Of a stretch of DNA of 64,000 nt, positions 1 through 13,000 are shown piece by piece. Numbering within the stretch: the first letter of the stretch is position 1; each line of letters opens with the position of its first letter. A model generated the notes under the pieces. The model ran no database searches and was not told the DNA's origin. It worked only from the letters and a program-made list of their open reading frames with translations. The position numbers were made by a program, and so were the translations under genes. The stretch comes from Cladopsammia gracilis (Eukaryota > Cnidaria > Anthozoa > Scleractinia > Dendrophylliidae). The DNA lies in assembly GCA_022457155.1 (NCBI GenBank), contig JAJGOT010000239.1, positions 150,001-214,000 of the forward strand, read 5' to 3'.

Positions 1-223
1 GGAGGAGGGTAATCATAGGGATACGTTCTTCAGTTTCACGACCCAAATACCATGCCAAGCCCTAACCTAAGCGTACGTCAATCGTGGAAGCACTGTCATA
101 CAGACTTTCCTCTTAGAATCCATGTCACTATGATGCTGCAGGAGATTTATATAAGTTTGCACTCTGCAGGAAATTTGTTTTCCGGCTTGCGCCCGCGTAA
201 TTTTGTGTTCAAAATCTTCCAGT

Positions 224-242
224 CCCCCCCCCCCCCCCCCCC
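224..242. repeat. poly-C tract
   Basis: An uninterrupted run of about 19 C. It lies in a gene-poor stretch (1-667) where I see no coding or structured feature. The short reading frames across it are not protein-like. Confidence 0.9.
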
Positions 243-667
243 TTTAATAAAAAAAGTGGAATGGGCCGTCCTTTACCTCAAATACAGTTTGTTTTCACTC
301 ACTTTAAATTCAAAGTTAGCACAAGGGTGGGTTAGGGGACTAGGGAGAGTGAATACGGTCCCACTGAGCTGAGCAATAGCTGAGTGCGCTAAGGAGAAAA
401 ACGGGAAGTTGTCCCGTTTTAACTTAAAAGAAAAACGTATTTTGAGCGAAAGCAATTAAGTGAATTACTGTATTAACTATTTGGAACAAAAGACATGAAA
501 AAGTCTTGTGTATGTTTATATCGTGATGGAAAATCTTAATTAAATTGTTGCAGTGGCCATGTAATGAACCGTTAAATGCATTGCGTGCAACATCAACAAG
601 AAAAAGAAATTGTCGGTTTGAAAACTTCTTTCCTCCTCCCCCGTCAGAAAAAAAATACTAATCACCT

Positions 668-910
668 GGCGTGCGTTTCTCGAAGCTCCCGAAGACTTTT
701 CGGGCCCGAAAGCAATTTTTTAAATGCAGTTTCTAACGAAAGGCGTTGAACGTTTTAGTCCACAAATCAGCTAAAGTTGTGTAGTAAACGTAAGATTTAT
801 TGCTTGCCTTTCAAATTCAACAAAAACCGAATCTTTATTGGTAAACATTCTGCACGTAACACAGCTTTTCGGGTCCGAAATGTTTTCTGGACTTTCGAGA
901 AACGCACGCC
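668..910. mobile_element. short inverted-repeat element (MITE-like)
   Basis: The left end begins GGCGTGCGTTTCTCGAA and the right end finishes with its reverse complement, TTCGAGAAACGCACGCC. An inner pair around TTCGGGCCCGAAA and TTCGGGTCCGAAA is also inverted. This gives a foldback of about 243 bp with no coding capacity. I infer a non-autonomous DNA transposon; its superfamily cannot be assigned. Confidence 0.6.
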
Positions 911-1923
911 TGGTCCGAAAGTGACGAAGGAAGGATTGCGTTACACTCAATGGACCGAGATTTACGTCTCGCACTTAGGAATATTTTATACAATTTATTA
1001 TACAAGAAACTAAATGAATATCAAGAGGTTGCTCACTGAGAGGTAGATATTGCAACATATGGATTGATTTTCCGGAAAAGTGTTGCACAAGCTTAGCCTG
1101 GAACCAGCGTACAAGCTCGATGTCAAGATATGACCCTAAATTTGCTAAATTTTTAAGCGCGACAACAAGAAAGCAATGGAAAAATTAGCGAAGAACATCA
1201 AAGTTATTTGCCTTCAAACACCCATTTGGAAGGTAAGCTGTCATCGAAGTATTATCTCAGGTTGACAGGGTAGTTTTAATGGGAAATGGCAGGGTTTTTC
1301 AATGGTTTGCTCAGAAAGCGAGCTAAGGCTAGTCGAATTGTTTACATTTCCTGGTTAAACAAAATCTCTTCGAAAGGTCAAATTGGGTCAACTTGCATGG
1401 CGCCGCTCGCCTCAGAAATAACTTTTGCCAAGAAAAAAATTATATCACGTTCAAAAACAGCTCTTGTACTTGCTAGAATTGAATTTTGAAAGAATTCTAC
1501 ATAATACCGAGTATGTTTTGAGATGTTTGAAAACGGTATGGAATTTTTGATTTTCAAAGTCTAGAAATTTCGGTTCTCTTCGCTTGCTCTCCAGGAATTC
1601 GGAATTACAATTGTAAGTCTAAAATATCATCAAAGCAGCTTAGCAATACCTCCTAAATAAAATTATAAACTAAGGAAAGCCATAATTTGCTATGCGCCTT
1701 CACGCGAGTTCGATTATCTGATCATGAAATTTGACCTCATTTCTGTGATTTTTCGGCTTCACGGGTTGTCGACGGTTTTTCGTAATTTTCTCAAAAATGT
1801 AAAAACTCTAGAACCTAACACTTATATCACGATTCTTAGCATACCATAGGTTATCTCTGGACGAAATATCAAGGGGTCCATTTTTCCAACCTTGTGCCAC
1901 ATTTTTTCAATCTCACTCGGTCC
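911..1923. other. intergenic, nothing recognised
   Basis: No protein-like frame, RNA gene or clear repeat was recognised. Base composition is similar to the surrounding intergenic DNA. Confidence 0.5.
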
Positions 1924-2090
1924 CTATAGAGAGTCGCTCTTAATTCGTTTATACATTATTATGCATTTATCTATCTTATGTTGCTCATAAAACGGAGTCC
2001 AACCTAGCTTGTTAAACAAAGCAACTGATGGTGTCATGCGATCGGCATAAGAAATAACGCGTGCCGCACGTTTTTGCAATCTTAAGACCC
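1924..2090 (-). pseudogene. LINE reverse-transcriptase C-terminal scrap, minus strand
   Basis: The minus-strand frame reads LQKRAARVISYAD, then LFNKLGWTPF and KCIIMYKRIK. This matches the conserved tail after the palm domain of CR1/Jockey-like non-LTR retrotransposons (typically LQNRAARVI...LGWLPL...R...VYK). Similarity starts at about 2085, exactly where the plus-strand LINE begins, and stops near 1924. Only about 50 residues survive, so it is a dead fragment. It is a different copy, and probably a different family, from the plus-strand element next to it. Confidence 0.75.
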
Positions 2091-2093
2091 TAT

Positions 2094-4323
2094 AAACCGA
2101 CTCGTATTGATGAGCTTTCTGATCAATATGACACTGTTTTATCCACAATTTTAGAAAAGCACGCACCCCTGCGTACAAGGATCGTTACTCTTCGGCCCCA
2201 TGCTCCCTGGTACAACAATGACATCAGAGAAAAGAAGTCAATTGGTCGTAGGCTTGAAAGACGCTGGCGTCGTTCCTTTTCTTGCATCGGATTATCAATC
2301 CTATGTTGATCAAGGCCTTGTTGTGAAAGAAATCATCTTCAGATCAAAGATGGAGTATTATTCCAATCTTATTAGTGATGCTAGCAGTGATAATAAAGCC
2401 TTTTTTCGCTCCATTGACCGTCTTCTCCACAGGAAGCCGGAGAAATGTTTTCCATCATGTTCCTCAGCTGAAGTACTTGCTAACCAGTTTGTCACATTTT
2501 TCGAAAAAAAGATAGACAAGATAAGAAGCAGACTTGAATTACCAGAAACGCCTGAATTATTTTATAGCTTCGATAAATTTTCACTTAACTGTAAAATAGA
2601 TACCTTCTTTCCTACATCGATTACCAAACTATCAAACATTACTCACACCATTATCTCCACGTCTTGCAGTTTGGATCCTTTCCCTGCCGTTTTACTGAAA
2701 GATCATCTAGACTTGCTTCTCCCTACACTTTGCAGGATAGTGAACTTGTCACTGGAATCTGGGTCAATTGCCTTCTTCTCTAAAAACTGCAGTCTTATCA
2801 CCGCTACTCAAGAAACCTTCTCTGGATCATGAAGTCCTTGGTAATTATAGTCCTTTCTCAAATCTCAAAGTAATCTCTAAAATTATCGAGAAAGTTGTGG
2901 CTGTACGTCTCCAAGACTACCTTGAATCAAATGAACTTAATGAACCTCTACAATCAGCTTACAATCGATTTCATAGATGCGAAACCGCCCTCACTCGCAT
3001 TCACAATGACATTCTGCTTGAAATTGACAATCGTCACTGTGTTATACTCTTGCTGCTTGACCTGTCTGCTGCTTTTGACACTGTCGACCACGACATTCTG
3101 CTTAAAAGACTTGACTCTAGGTTCTCAATTTGTGGTACTGCTCTTGACTGGTTTCGGTCGTACCTTACAAACCGCACACAATTTGCCTTAATCGAAGGAA
3201 AAAAATCACAGCCTCGCGAACTCAAATATGGTGTGCCTCAAAGCTCCGTCCTCGGACCCATACTGTACCTACTTTATACAGCACCACAGGCGGACGTTCT
3301 GCGTCATCATAAGATGCAATTTCATTTCTTCACCGATGATACTCAATTATACATCTCTTTTTCACCAAACAACGCCCTAGAATTGGCCAGCACCATTGCC
3401 AAAATACAGGATTGCTTATCTTATCTTGATAGATGGTTATCTCTATATAAACTGAAACTAAATAAGGATAAAACTGAACTTCTCTATCTCTACTCTCAGT
3501 ACTGTTCTATAACGTCTCTACCACCAATTCGTTTTGGAAATGATATAATTCATCCATCCGACTCTGCCAGAAATATCGGTGTTATTTTTGACAGCACTAT
3601 GTCAATGCTCCCTCATGTTAATTATGTCTGTAAATCTGCCTTCTACCATCTGCGTAACATTTCCCGTATAAGAAGATTCCTATCTTCAAGGACTACCAAG
3701 ATTCTCGTCCACGCTTTTATATCCTCGAAGCTTGTCTACTGCAATTCTCTTTTGTATAATGTACCGAAGTATGTTTTGAAAAAGCTTCAATCAGTACAGA
3801 ATGCTACTGCCCGCCTGATTTCATGCTCCCGCAAATACGACCACATCACTCCCGTTCTCTCCGATCTACACTGGCTCCCTGTAATTGAGCGTATTAAATT
3901 CAGGATCCTGCTGCTCACCTTCAAAGCTCTACGCCACCAAACTCCTACCTACATTCAAGATTTAGTAACTCGCTATTCACCGCCCAGAACTCTCCAGTCA
4001 TCCAGCTCGCTACGCCTGAATCCTGTTATCTTTAATATGAAATCCTATGGGTCCAGAGCCTTCGCTGTTGCTGCTCCTGACCAATGGAACAGTCCACCTA
4101 ACATCCGCTTATGTGATAGTTTAAATACTTTTAATCTCTCCTTAAGACTTATCTTTTTAGGAAAGCTTATTATTGTTAGTATAGCTATTTTTTATCTTAA
4201 TTTTTATTTATTTACTGTTTGATCATTCATTTAATTGTTAGGAATGTTAAATTTTTACTTAACTGTTTGAAATGTTGTGTAAAGCGCCTAGAGCAGGATT
4301 GGATAGGCGCTATACAAATTTAA

Positions 4324-4325
<2 letters not shown>
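2094..4325 (+). pseudogene. CR1/L2-like LINE, 5'-truncated with two frameshifts
   Basis: The coding remnant runs through three frames: about 2094-2240 (end of the endonuclease-RT linker), 2200-2832, and a long open frame 2768-4222. The last frame holds the reverse transcriptase: [12 protein letters not shown] at residues 97-108 of that frame (metal-binding D), [10 protein letters not shown] at 155-164, and FTDDTQLY at 188-195 with the catalytic DD. Usual residues are GVPQGSVLGP and FADD, so two motif positions are altered. The C-terminal segment ([12 protein letters not shown], then LHWLPV) is typical of CR1/L2. Past the stop, a short inverted pair (GCGCCTAGAGC and GGCGCTATAC, 4285-4315) is followed by an (ATT)n tail, as in L2/CR1 3' ends. 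The endonuclease is missing and two frameshifts break the ORF, so it is not expected to be active. Confidence 0.9.

Positions 4326-4366
<41 letters not shown>
4324..4366 (+). repeat. (ATT)n tract at LINE 3' end
   Basis: About 14 ATT units follow the LINE 3' hairpin directly. The tract is also the left breakpoint of the large tandem duplication: the same ATT-then-ACAAGTGAAACC junction recurs at about 12786-12810. Confidence 0.95.
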
Positions 4367-4367
<1 letters not shown>

Positions 4368-7300
4368 AAGTGAAACCGGAAATAATATACTATAATTAAA
4401 TAATTTTAACATATTCCGTAGACTATAGTCCAGAAAAGAACTTCAACAACGTTGAAGAAAAATCTGCGCCGTTCAAGTAAATCCTGTAAATAAACATGTG
4501 TACACCACATGGCCTGCTTTTCAAAGGTGCTATGTGTAATTGTGGTGTTGGGAGGGTTCATACTAACTATATAGAGTTTGAGGGGGCAGCAAAAAAAATG
4601 TGCTGACCCTTAAGAGTAAATAGAGGTTATTCAGCATGAAGTTGTGTAATACGGCTGAGTATTTACTGACGAGTAAAAATGCCCAGCGGTATTGCACAAC
4701 TTTTCATTGAATAATAATAATTATTGTTTATGATACCGATTACGACATAAACCTCCTCCTAAAACTAAGTTTTTGAAGCTGTTTTTGCTAGTGCACGGTC
4801 AGAAGAATGTCATATTTGCACTCGTTTTGATGCATATTTGCACTCTAGAATGCTGTCAAATAATGTATCATACATTGTATTTGCATTGTTTTGGTGTATA
4901 TTTGCAATGTCAAATGCTACATGTATGTTGCATAATAACACCATTTACATTGATTTATAATACAGCAGTATTTGAAAAAATATATATTTATTTAAATTTA
5001 AATAATATATTAAAAAGACTTTCCGATACACATAAAAGGTTATTGATTTGACAAAATGTACTGGTCATTATTATAAAAACTATTGTAACTTTCCATATCT
5101 TCCCCATATCAACCAGTGTACATTCACTTGGAAGATGACAAAGCTTTTGAAAAAAAGTAAGAACCTTGTCATGATGCTTAAATTCTCTATTCTGTATGAT
5201 CTGGGGATGATCAAACAGTACATGTACATGTATATAACCAATTCACTAAGAAGAATGTCCTATCCATCAAGTGATCTAAATCACTTTGACAGCTCTTCAA
5301 TTTTTTTTCTTTATAATTACTTTAATTTACTATTTTGTTTTCATGTTTTTAAGAAACAAAGGAATCCAGTTTGCCAATGTTTCAATGTACACTGTACCTC
5401 AATACAACTTTAAATTTTTGCAATAATCGCTGGGTGGCCATTTTCTTAGCACCCAAAAATGGCCACAAACAGAACTTCAGAAAGCAATGTACCCTGGTTG
5501 AGAATGACCCTTTAATGATTTAAAGGGAAGGTCAGATAATTACATTACAACGCTTTTTACAAACAGACAGTATCAATATTAATTGAAAATATTTTAGTCA
5601 TTGTAAAAAATTCCATTCACTGTTTCAGTCGTTGTAGAAAATCCACCTTATGCGTACCAAGGGATGCCTCTTCAGCAGTCTGATGAAAATAATAGAAAAC
5701 TTAATTTAAGCATGTTCGCACATATTGTTTATGTGCATCCTTACTGCACATACAGTTTATGTCACAATGCCATGATACATCATGCAACTCAGCCCGCGCA
5801 CAGAGGAAGAAAACTAACCACATGAACAGCTGAGAGCCACTGCATTCACTTTGCTAAATAAAAGTTGGTGTCACTTCCATTTTTTTGCATTCATTTTTTT
5901 TTAAGTCACTTATTTGTCCGGGGACATCTGATTAGCATAAATACACTGTGACTAGTTTAAACACTACCCTGGCCCTGACATGAGTTACTTATTACCAAGC
6001 TATAGCAAAAGCATTATATGGGAGGACAGAGGGAATCCCCTAATGCACAGTCCAATGAAAGGGCTCTAAGAGCCATGCATCTCCTGAATACGAAACAATG
6101 TAAGTATAATTTTAGTTGTTCTTGACGTTTGGTAATTTAGCAATGTCACTGTGGTAATTAACACATCTTAGGATGACAGAAATATCCATTGTGTGAACAA
6201 AACTGGATGAGCCGAGTAAGCAAGCAATGACAGCAATACAGTGACATTTCCCCTAAATGCTACAAATCCATTATTTTGAAATTCACAGATCAGTTATACA
6301 TGTAATTTTCCATCACACTAAGTTTGAAGTCCAAGAATTGAAGAGCAAACAGATTTTATAATATTTTAAACATTTTTGCATGACATAAATATGCACCAAA
6401 TCATATGAACTCACAAGTAACATACGTTATATAACATCCGCTCACATGTACACTCTGCTACAAAATTATTTACCGGGTAACTCACATGCAGCATGTGTTA
6501 TATATACTCAAAGTCACACCATTTATTCAATAACAGCAATTATCTTTTAACACATAATAAACTGGCCAGTGGAAGTGAAAAGTTTACGACTGAGGGACAT
6601 CTGTACCTATATATTAAATCTCATATATTAAAGCTGAATCCGGTACGTGTATGTTGAGCATTTCACGAACCCCGCAATGGGAGCCATATTATTCAGCAAT
6701 ACAAAAACATAACTACATGTACATGTATAACAAAAATTTAGACAACATTGTAAGTTAAGCTTGGTTTTGTTTAATTTATATAAGTTACATAATTGACTAA
6801 ACCATCTTGAAATACACTGTGTATGAAGTCAGCAATCAGTGTCACCATTTTTATTTACCTTGAGTCAATATTAATTTTTTGGCCCATTCTCCAAAGGGTT
6901 CATGATGTTATAACAAATTTCAGTCGATGAAGACACTTCAAGACAGCGTAATACTTTTTACTAGCAGCCTGCCAGAAGGGCTGATTAAGAACTGTCATTG
7001 AATCTTTACAAAAAAATGCACTTCCCAAAATGTATATTAGAGTACTGGCAAGTTAAACAACTACATGTACAACAGACCTTACTATACCATGTGATATTTG
7101 ATTATTGCATCTGCTAAGAGGTGCTGTTCAATTATTGATAAACATTGTGTCCACTGACCGGGGTTCACCAGGGTAGTCCAAATTGGACTGGGGATCAGCT
7201 TTTTCAGGTCACATGTCCAAAATGACAAAAAAAAAAAGCAGACTTGACATGTACATGTACCTTTAATATCCAATTTGATTTGTCCTTGAAGTCTTTTTTG

Positions 7301-7396
7301 GACATGTCTTAGGAGACAAATTTAGGAATAAAACTCATTATTAGGAAATAATTGTCTGGAGTTTAAATAGTGCATCAAATTAAATTACAATGTATA

Positions 7397-8689
7397 CAGT
7401 CAAACCTCCTGTAAGTGGACACCCTCGGGATCAAGGGAAAGTGTCTGCTTACGGGAAGTGTCCCCTTAAGGGAGGTGTCCGGTTACGGGAGGTATCCGCT
7501 TACAGGAGGTTGAAAACAAAATAGTACACTAGAGGGCTTATCATGCACCAGTACATGTCTTTTGAAGCTTTTAAGACCACTTGTAATCACAGGAAAAAAA
7601 AAACATTAAAAGACTTGTGGCTAAATAAATGTACATAATCTGTAAAGCTCTTACATTGCTGTCACATGAACTGATGTAAGCTATATAAAAACAGTAACAT
7701 ACTCAATTCCCCATGTTTCGGCGGTGAACATAACAAAAAAAGTACATATTTTATGTGTAGTGCATGCAGTTATTTTCTAAAACACAATGCCCTTAGGTAT
7801 GAAAAAAGAAACTATTGATGAGTGTCTGTTTTCGCAGTTTCCTGATCTTAAGGTGGCTCCCAACAGTTTCCAGCACTTTTCAAGACTTACAATTTGATGG
7901 GTCATTATAACCACTCTTTATCAGTTGATGCTACAATCATGATATCAAACGAATCCCAATGATTGGTTAACACGTTGTTATCATTTTTGGTGGCTCTGAA
8001 CCCCACCTACAGGATTTTTTTAAACTTTGCCAAAAGTTACCTCTTATCCTACTGATCAAAATTCGACAATAAAAAATGGGGTTCACTGACTCATTTTTGA
8101 GTTATTAACACTTAAAGCTAAAATTAAGGGTGTTTTCAGCACGTTATACTGTTGCTATAGTAACATATTGTGTCACAAAAATGATAACAACATATTCACC
8201 AATCATTGGGCATTCGTTTAATATCATGATTGTAGCATCAACTGATAAAGAGTGGTTTTAATGACTCATCAAAATCTAAGTCTTGGAAAGTGCTGGAAAA
8301 TGTTGGGAGCCACCTTAAGGCCTCTTAAGATGCATGTGTAATTATCCGTAACCTTGGAATCGAAATGACTCGGTTATCAACATGGAACTGTACTGTTCAG
8401 ACTCACACTTCGCTTTTGTTCAAGTCAAGTACAATATTATTAAAACCATAACAACCGAACCAATTTTGTTAGAAATTTTCTTGAAATCATTTACTGTCTG
8501 CGCACGGGAGGTTACAGTGTATTTTAGACCCTGCGGACCCCAAGTACATGTACATGTAGGTGTCTGTGTCAGCTTACAGGAGGTTAAAAATGTAGTGTTG
8601 GAGAGGACAAATCACAGGGACCGTGGTTTGGTGACCGCTTAAGGGAGGTGTCCGCTTACGGGAGGTATCCATCAGTGGAGGTTTGACTG
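7397..8689. mobile_element. Tigger/pogo-like non-autonomous element with nested MITE
   Basis: The left end reads CAGTCAAACCTCC and the right end GGAGGTTTGACTG, an inverted terminal repeat. Each end is flanked by TA (7395-7396 and 8690-8691), the target duplication of Tc1/mariner-class elements. CAGTC termini are typical of the Tigger/pogo group. Subterminal repeats of GTGTCCGCTTACGGGAGG type occur at both ends. The middle is interrupted by a TTAA-bounded foldback (7848-8318). No transposase is encoded. The same element starts at 16205 in copy B but its right half is replaced after 16630. Confidence 0.75.
7848..8318. mobile_element. TTAA-bounded foldback MITE, nested
   Basis: The element is 471 bp, bounded by TTAA at 7848-7851 and 8315-8318. 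Its terminal inverted repeats are about 130-140 bp, beginning GGTGGCTCCCAAC on the left and ending with the complementary GTTGGGAGCCACC on the right. It has no coding capacity. A TTAA target site fits piggyBac- or Kolobok-type mobilisation; the choice between them is open. It interrupts the Tigger-like element. Confidence 0.75.
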
Positions 8690-8827
8690 TACTAAGTTGT
8701 CAGCTGGTTCCTATTGTCAGACAGTAATGTGACAACAATTCAAAACTTCAACTGCCTCTGCCCTCCAGGCAACTCCCCTGGCATTTCTCAAAGACACATT
8801 TAACTGCCCTACCCTAGTACCGAATGT

Positions 8828-9501
8828 CCTCCCCCCATGTATCTATTAGCTTTTAGCAATGTTGTTGGGGTTTGGAAAAAATCCCTTGCAAGCTTCTATC
8901 CATGATGTGGAAATTAATTTTACTTAATATACTAAACATGTTTAGCAACTCAACTCAATGCAAAGTAGCATTTTTTGATCACGGTTGTTCAATTTACAGT
9001 GTTTTCTCATTAGCCATACAATGGCTGTTCCTGCTTTGCGGACAGTATGCATTTTATGAAACAGGAGAGATCTGTGACCTTCACTTTCAACACATTGACT
9101 GGCAATTCACTACTTCAATTCCTGTTCACTATTTCATGACAAAATCTACAAACTGTTATTTTATCGATTGTACTTAGTTATTGCATTCTACATGTATACT
9201 TTTAAAAAATAATTCTAATGAGCTTTCGAGAGCCCTTTATGTTACAAAACACTCATCCATCTCATTAAACTACATGTATGGTGACCACATCTATTCTGCT
9301 GGAGTCTCGTAAGGGCCTTTCGTGTCAAATTCCCTTCTCGCCAGATGCAAAAATGCCCAGGGTTTGCCCACGAGGAGAGAGGGAGGGGAAAGGGATGTTG
9401 AAGGTTCAAATTGATTGGCACATAAACAGTAAAATTTTACTGTCTTTTACAACATTAATTATAGCGTATAGCATTAATTTGTTATACAAGTATATCGGTA
9501 A
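8828..9501. other. 674-bp segment present only in copy A
   Basis: Copy A reads CGAATGT and then runs 674 bp before ACTTTCCCATT. Copy B joins CGAATGT directly to ACTTTCCCATT at about 19450. No terminal repeats or target duplication are evident, so this may be a deletion in B and not an insertion in A. The frame 8872-9177 within it has no recognised domain. Confidence 0.7.
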
Positions 9502-12500
9502 ACTTTCCCATTACATTGTGTCTCTTTAGAAATTTAATTATTTCTACTAGCTGCTTGTAAAAAAATTGTCAGTAGAAAGAACACATGCTGCAAGATTGGG
9601 CATTATTAAATATATAAATTCAGGACTCAAGACTAACGGTAGCCAACTAGTAAAAATTCAGTTTTGGCTAGTGGATTTTTGCTTTCACTAGCCATTTGGG
9701 CTAGTAAGAATCGTAACTGAAGCACCAAACGGAACCAATCTTAAAATTATTTCCGATGAATGGCAAAAGCAAATTGAGAACAAAAACTGAAATACAGACC
9801 GTAAACAGATATCTCAACGTTGAAATCACAAGTATGATTTAGCCTCAAATTGCAACTCCTTCAGTTGCTGCATAACTGGGATTTTTGGGTTCGATGTTAG
9901 GAGAATACATCCTAATCTTGGGTGTCCTGTGATACCAAGTGGAGATCTTTTTGTTCATTTTTTTTCATCGTTCGTGTACCTTTTCAGCGCCATCTTGAAT
10001 TATGTCATGTGCATTAACATGCACCTTTATTGCACACTTCAGTCAAAGACTGGTACCTGCTCGTGGCTGTAATGTCACGAAGTGTTCACTTTTTGTAGGT
10101 CTATGAAGCGCATATAAAAGCAACTTTACCCTTTTCAATCGCTGGAAAATTAGTTGAGAATTGACTGCTTTTTATCATATGGCAAGTGAAATGAAGTCTA
10201 GCAGAAGTTTGACAACAAAATTGACTACGAACATTTCAGGGCGACGAAATTGTTTTTAAATATGAACGCCGTCGATCTATTAATAGGATTGACGGTCCTT
10301 GTTTGAATTATCACTGCAGGATCTCACAACTATGTAAGTTTATGTGTTATTTCACTAAATAAAATTTGATTTGTTTAATATGCTTTTGTTCAGATTTATC
10401 GAAGATCGAGCGAGTAAGCTTATGTTTGAATCACATCATCTGTGCTGCTGCTTGCATGTCCTGTATGTCAAATATTCAATGTTATTCGCTTATGACTTAA
10501 GTCCAATTTTCCATATATATTTGCATATAGCTGAGTTAATGCGAACTGGAATAGGTCTCTATAAAAAAGTAACAAAGCTGTCACGCTGTTTCTTCCGAAT
10601 CACAACAATAACACTAACGCAAAATGTTTGTGAGTTGATTGCACTCTCAAGTGGCGGCTAAATGTAAACAAAAACATTTAGCAGGGCAAAAATCAACATC
10701 AACACTAATTCTTTAAGCTGTTAACAAATGAACGCACTCTTTTAATCTATGATTACTACTAGTTTTATTTTATCTTTTTACTTTTGTCACACAAGTAATA
10801 ACAAAAGAGAATGAACAAAGGTGATGATCACATTCTCTCATCAGATGATATTAATTCATTCATTGTACACATTATCATAAGGGTGAAAATGTTTGGCACA
10901 AACTTCCTATCACATATGCTTACATCTGGCTGTAAACTGTACAGAAAACTAGTGAGCATAATGCTCAATTTGTCGACACTACTGGTGCTTGTAGCATTAT
11001 ATTACCATTAGGAAAAGTACCATTAGGAAAATACAAGATGGAGCGAAACGACTGCATGAAACATTGTCAGTGAAATATGGCATGCAGTGAATTATTATCG
11101 ACGCTACTGGTGCTATCATTATATTACCATTAGGAAAAGTTACAGCACAACACAAGATGTAGCGAAACGACTGCATGAAATATGGCATGCAGTGAATTAA
11201 CGTGCAGCGAAACCACTTTGTAAAACCGGTAAACGAATAAACATGTTGGCGGCAAGCTTATTAGCTTACTACTATCTAGGGATCTATCTATGGATTAACT
11301 TCGGAAATTGCCACTAAATTATAAAGCGACTATAAACCGCTCGTTAATCTTAAATATTAACCGTTTTAAATGCTTTAATTAACATAAGCTCAAGCTTAAA
11401 GACGTCCTTAAACTTACCGAGCTGATAATTAAGTCCACCGCTCTACGTCCATTCTTTGATGGTCCTCACCGCTTGCTCGCTCTGTTTGTAAACAAATATA
11501 AGCTCAGCTAATTACGTCTAAAATTACGCTTAATTGTAAATCAGTGCAAATTGTAAATCAGTTCTGCACACATACTACACAGTTTTAAATACAAAATGTT
11601 AATCAATCGCCTAGAAAGCAAAAGCCACTCTTGGACTTCACGTTAAAGTACAATAACAAATCACTTAGCTTTTGTTGTTGGCTTTCTCCGGAACAGGAGT
11701 TGCGGACTACGGAGTTTCGAGGCCACAAATGTGACCTAATGTTAACTCTGAGACCTTCTTTCCACTATTCCATATGTTGACAACGAAAAGAGCAGTTTGC
11801 AAGACAATTTCGCAAACCACGTAAGCTTACTTCTCGCTAAACACGAAAATGAAACGCGGGCTGACGTGACTGACTTGACCACGTTTTCAAACTCGAACCA
11901 GTCTTCCCGTTGACCATGTCCTGTAAACCCGAGCGGGGGACTGGGGAGGGTGGGGAAGAAAAAATCTAACCCCTGATCGGTATGAAAGAAAAATGCTACA
12001 GAAAAACTGCCAACGCCATTGGTAAGAAGTAAGATAAAAACCACTTATGCAGATTTGTTTATAGTTTTAAACTGAAAAGTCGCTGAACAGGATCAGGAAA
12101 GGATGGATTTCCAAGGTCTTCCAACGTGTACAACGTTTTTTCGTCACCTTCATTTTTACTAGAGGAGTAATAATCGCCTTTTTTATACACAAACATAACA
12201 TAATTTTAACCTGGGCGGAAAAACGGGGATTTATTTAAGTTAATAAAAATGTTTGATGGTTCCAAAAAGTTCCAAAAATCAGTCAATTTCCGTGCGCTCT
12301 GGTCACGTGATTCATGACGTCATACTAATGACGTTGATAAAGAACTTATTTTTATACTTATATCTACCAACCTACAAAATTTGTTAACTTTGCATTGCAC
12401 CCTTACAAAGATACATGTATACAAAGATACTTGTCCCCAGACCCCTATTTGCTCATGTGTATAGCCCCCTTAATTTTGAAAATCCAGAACCATACCGGGC

Positions 12501-13000
12501 ATGACGAAATGATGCAAGTGAATGCCTTCCTTGCCACGTTGACTGTATTTGCATTTATCATAGCATGTTCCTAAAAAACGTTAAAAGGCACTTGGGGGCA
12601 TAGTCACGTGACGGATGACGTCATCGCACTTAGTCAATAAAAATAGTTATTTTATGGTAGGTGCAAATAGCACGTGGTGTAGTATCCTCATTCACTCAAA
12701 ATTGACAGAGTTATTTGGCATGGAAATTTTTTTGGTGCAAAGGATGCTGGGAAGGTTTTTATTATAATTATAATATATTATTTAATTATTATTATTACAA
12801 GTGAAACCGGAAATAATATATTATAATTAAATAATTTTAACATATTCCGTAGACTATAGTCCAGAAAAGAACTTCAACAACGTTGAAGAAAAATCTGCGC
12901 CGTTCAAGTAAATCCTGTAAATAAACATGTGTACATCACATGGCCTGCTTTACAAAGGTGCTACGTGTAATTGTGGTGTTGGGAGGGTTCATACTAACTA

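Larger units (their letters stand above)
4366..12795. repeat. tandem segmental duplication, copy A (8.4 kb)
   Basis: The sequence from ACAAGTGAAACCGG (4368) onward recurs collinearly from 12797. By eye the two copies are roughly 95% identical with scattered indels, and the last shared motif (TATTATTTAATTATTAT) ends at about 12790 in A and 22757 in B. The short frames within it (for example 4773-5051, 10371-10661) have no recognisable domain and are not well conserved between copies at indels, so I call no gene. A-only segments are 7807-8710 (within and after a Tigger-like element) and 8828-9501, which is absent from B. Confidence 0.92.

Noticed and set aside
4773..5413. Open frames repeated in both duplication copies (also 13705-14427, 10371-10661 and 20316-20615)
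   Set aside because: They lack domains, differ by frame-breaking indels between copies and are Cys/Leu/Ile-rich AT-driven translations. The duplication, not selection, explains the repetition.
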